DNA of 64,000 nt from Desulfosediminicola flagellatus (GTDB taxonomy: Bacteria > Desulfobacterota > Desulfobulbia > Desulfobulbales > Desulfocapsaceae): assembly GCF_005116655.2 (NCBI RefSeq), contig NZ_CP050698.1:5062001-5126000 (forward strand), written 5' to 3'. The position numbers and the translations under genes were made by a program. How positions within the stretch are numbered: the first letter of the stretch is position 1; each line of letters opens with the position of its first letter. Shown one piece after another: positions 62,827 to 64,000 of this stretch. Under the pieces are notes generated by a model. It searched no databases. It was not told where the DNA came from and saw only the letters and a program-made list of their open reading frames with translations.

Positions 62827-62991
62827 TAATGTCATATCATGTGTCAGATGTCCTAATGTTGCGAAGCTTTTTTCTCTTCCTGCAAGGCACAACTGATGGA
62901 GCATAGCAGCGCTATGTAACAGAAGGAGTAACGAAGTCAGGAAGTGAAAAGGGCGAGCAGAATTAGACATATGAAGCATGACAGGACACTA
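62827..62991 (+). mobile_element. MITE-like inverted-repeat element, copy 3
   Basis: A 165-bp copy of the element at 2057 and 40345, the most diverged of the three (several substitutions, one extra T), with ends TAATGTCAT and GACACTA. Same orientation; it ends 75 bp before the next plus-strand gene. Confidence 0.85.
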
Positions 62992-63066
62992 AGATAAATC
63001 GGACTTGCAATAGTGTATTGAGTGACAGCTCCCCCTTCTTATTCACATGACATGAGGAATTATGAA

Positions 63067-63516
63067 ATGAAGCTAGCACCAGGCATAGCAATTTGTGTCG
63101 TATTAGTTACCACCTCCTGTGCAATGGCCTTGCCTCGGGTTGGGCAAAGACCTGAGGGAATATGCACTCGTGATCTTAACCTTTGGGGGAATGCGAGCCA
63201 ATGCTCCTGCACCACCGGCGATGTCTATAATGAACGATCTGGTCTGTGCCTTCAAGGCGATAATATCGAGCAGATTACGGTGCAAGGAGCTATCATAGCT
63301 GGGATGATGGCTATAGGCGGAGAATCTACTGGTTTTTCAATAAAAACTCCTGAAGGCGACTCTTACGAGCTGATTTTAACAACAGCCGATCAAGACAAAT
63401 TCACTCGGCTCAACGGAATGTGGTTCGAGGTAGAGGGTGAATTAATCACCATTGATTCCGTCAAGATTAAGGGAAGGAAAGCAATCATAGCGGATAGAAT
63501 TGCTGTTCTTGAGTAA
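63067..63516 (+). CDS. Small exported protein of unknown function
   Basis: A 149-residue protein; the start at 63067 gives an immediate signal peptide (M-K-L-A-P-G-I-A) ending T-T-S-C-A, a possible lipobox. The first mature part has four further cysteines (G-I-C-T, C-S-C-T, L-C-L). The second part looks like an all-beta fold (E-S-T-G-F-S-I-K-T-P-E-G, W-F-E-V-E-G-E-L). I do not recognise it. Sits downstream of repeat copy 3. Confidence 0.65.
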   Translation: MKLAPGIAICVVLVTTSCAMALPRVGQRPEGICTRDLNLWGNASQCSCTTGDVYNERSGLCLQGDNIEQITVQGAIIAGMMAIGGESTGFSIKTPEGDSYELILTTADQDKFTRLNGMWFEVEGELITIDSVKIKGRKAIIADRIAVLE

Positions 63517-63576
63517 TCAATTCAGACCGGAATGTACGATTACTGCCTACATCTCAAAATGTAAAATAGCCGGGAG

Positions 63577-64000
63577 CTAGTTTATTTCCTCAGAGTCTAT
63601 AATTCTGAGCTGCCATGAAGCCTCTCCTTGGAATAGCCCGTATGTTACCTTGCGTGTCCCACCATTAGCGGACGCATTTTTATCGGTAGACAAATATACC
63701 GGGAAAGATCTAATGAGCGTATTATTCGAAAATTGGAACACATCATGTCCCATATACCCATCAAAACGTTCATCATCTTCTTGAATTTCAGGGAAATATA
63801 TCATCGATAGACTTTTATCTTTGTTAGAGGCAAAGGCTACTATATTTCCGTAACTACCAGACCCACTGGATATCGTGACTATATAAAATTCGTCAAACCC
63901 GTTACCGTCAAGGTCTGCTACATGAACTGTGTGGATCGGGTCAATGTCTTTAAGATTTTCAGAGAGGTCATGCTCAAATCCTGACGATCTCAGTTGGATA
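63577..64000 (-). CDS. FG-GAP/PliI-like protein, 5' end outside the window
   Basis: The frame is open from the window edge to the stop at 63577. It reads V-A-D-L-D-G-N-G-F-D-E-F-Y-I (a calcium-type FG-GAP loop), S-S-G-S-G-S-Y-G, A-S-N-K-D-K-S, then G-Y-M-G-H-D-V-F and N-G-G-T-R-K-V-T-Y. The D-L-D-G-N-G with S-G-S-G-S-Y combination recalls periplasmic I-type lysozyme inhibitors (PliI); I offer this as a possibility. The signal peptide would be beyond the window. Confidence 0.6.
   Translation of the reverse strand, partial: IQLRSSGFEHDLSENLKDIDPIHTVHVADLDGNGFDEFYIVTISSGSGSYGNIVAFASNKDKSLSMIYFPEIQEDDERFDGYMGHDVFQFSNNTLIRSFPVYLSTDKNASANGGTRKVTYGLFQGEASWQLRIIDSEEIN

Noticed and set aside
1..64000. 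CRISPR array, retron, tRNA or rRNA genes
   Set aside because: No regularly spaced repeats, reverse transcriptase, or conserved RNA motifs were seen; the repeats present are inverted elements.

Overview
The window reads like chromosome from an anaerobic, probably marine, sulfite- or sulfate-reducing bacterium of the Desulfobacterota (Desulfobulbales-like). This is inference. It rests on a LutC gene next to a fused LutA/LutB-type lactate oxidation protein, a glycyl-radical enzyme whose active-site residues match isethionate sulfite-lyase (IslA) under a sigma-54 promoter, and a TRAP transporter. No rRNA, tRNA or CRISPR array was seen.

Layout. 0-5 kb: TRAP transporter (dctQ partial, dctM), then lutC and a LutA/LutB fusion. 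5.3-8.4 kb: a cytoplasmic-looking subtilase, a small protein resembling its N-terminal prodomain, and a 68-residue orphan. 8.8-17.6 kb: a complete minus-strand nucleoside operon, deoA-deoC-deoB-bmpA-nupO-nupP-nupQ-punA, which imports nucleosides, phosphorolyses them and converts deoxyribose-1-P to acetaldehyde plus glyceraldehyde-3-P. 18.3-21.8 kb: islA and a PheC-like periplasmic protein. 22.4-28.8 kb: a 2140-residue SpvB/FG-GAP/RHS protein. 29-35 kb: YkgJ-type protein, hairpin element, internally deleted amidohydrolase copy, sulfatase, DUF1254/DUF1214 protein and a doubly broken integrase. 35.9-42 kb: a CPA2 cation:proton antiporter, then a MarR regulator with three matching operator-like sites and a flavin reductase, tautomerase, FMN reductase, nitroreductase and SMP-30-like series. 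43.5-58.7 kb: a minus-strand accessory region of secreted amidohydrolases, outer-membrane barrels and porins, lipoproteins (one with a Kazal domain), gene remnants, and an operon of a MacB/FtsX-type ABC transporter with two DUF3299 proteins and an amidohydrolase. 58.8-61.5 kb: a MalT-type LuxR regulator. 62.1-64 kb: an M15-type peptidase, a small secreted protein and the edge of a FG-GAP or lysozyme-inhibitor-like gene.

Mobile and decayed DNA is a theme. A 164-bp inverted-repeat element occurs three times in the same orientation (2057, 40345, 62827), each 46-75 bp upstream of a plus-strand gene, with a partial inverted copy at 5238. A second hairpin element lies at 29758-29927, with possible end scars at 5840 and 17634. 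Remnants of an amidohydrolase (two different ones), a response regulator, a PgaC-like glycosyltransferase and an integrase mark the 30-53 kb stretch as an accumulation zone for acquired DNA.

The most interesting leads are: the duplicated DUF3299-amidohydrolase unit behind a transporter with a histidine-rich loop (possibly metal uptake or delivery); the subtilase with a stand-alone prodomain-like neighbour; the sigma-54 promoter with three phased upstream sites in front of an islA that has no activase gene nearby; and the RHS protein with membrane segments between its repeats and its conserved core.
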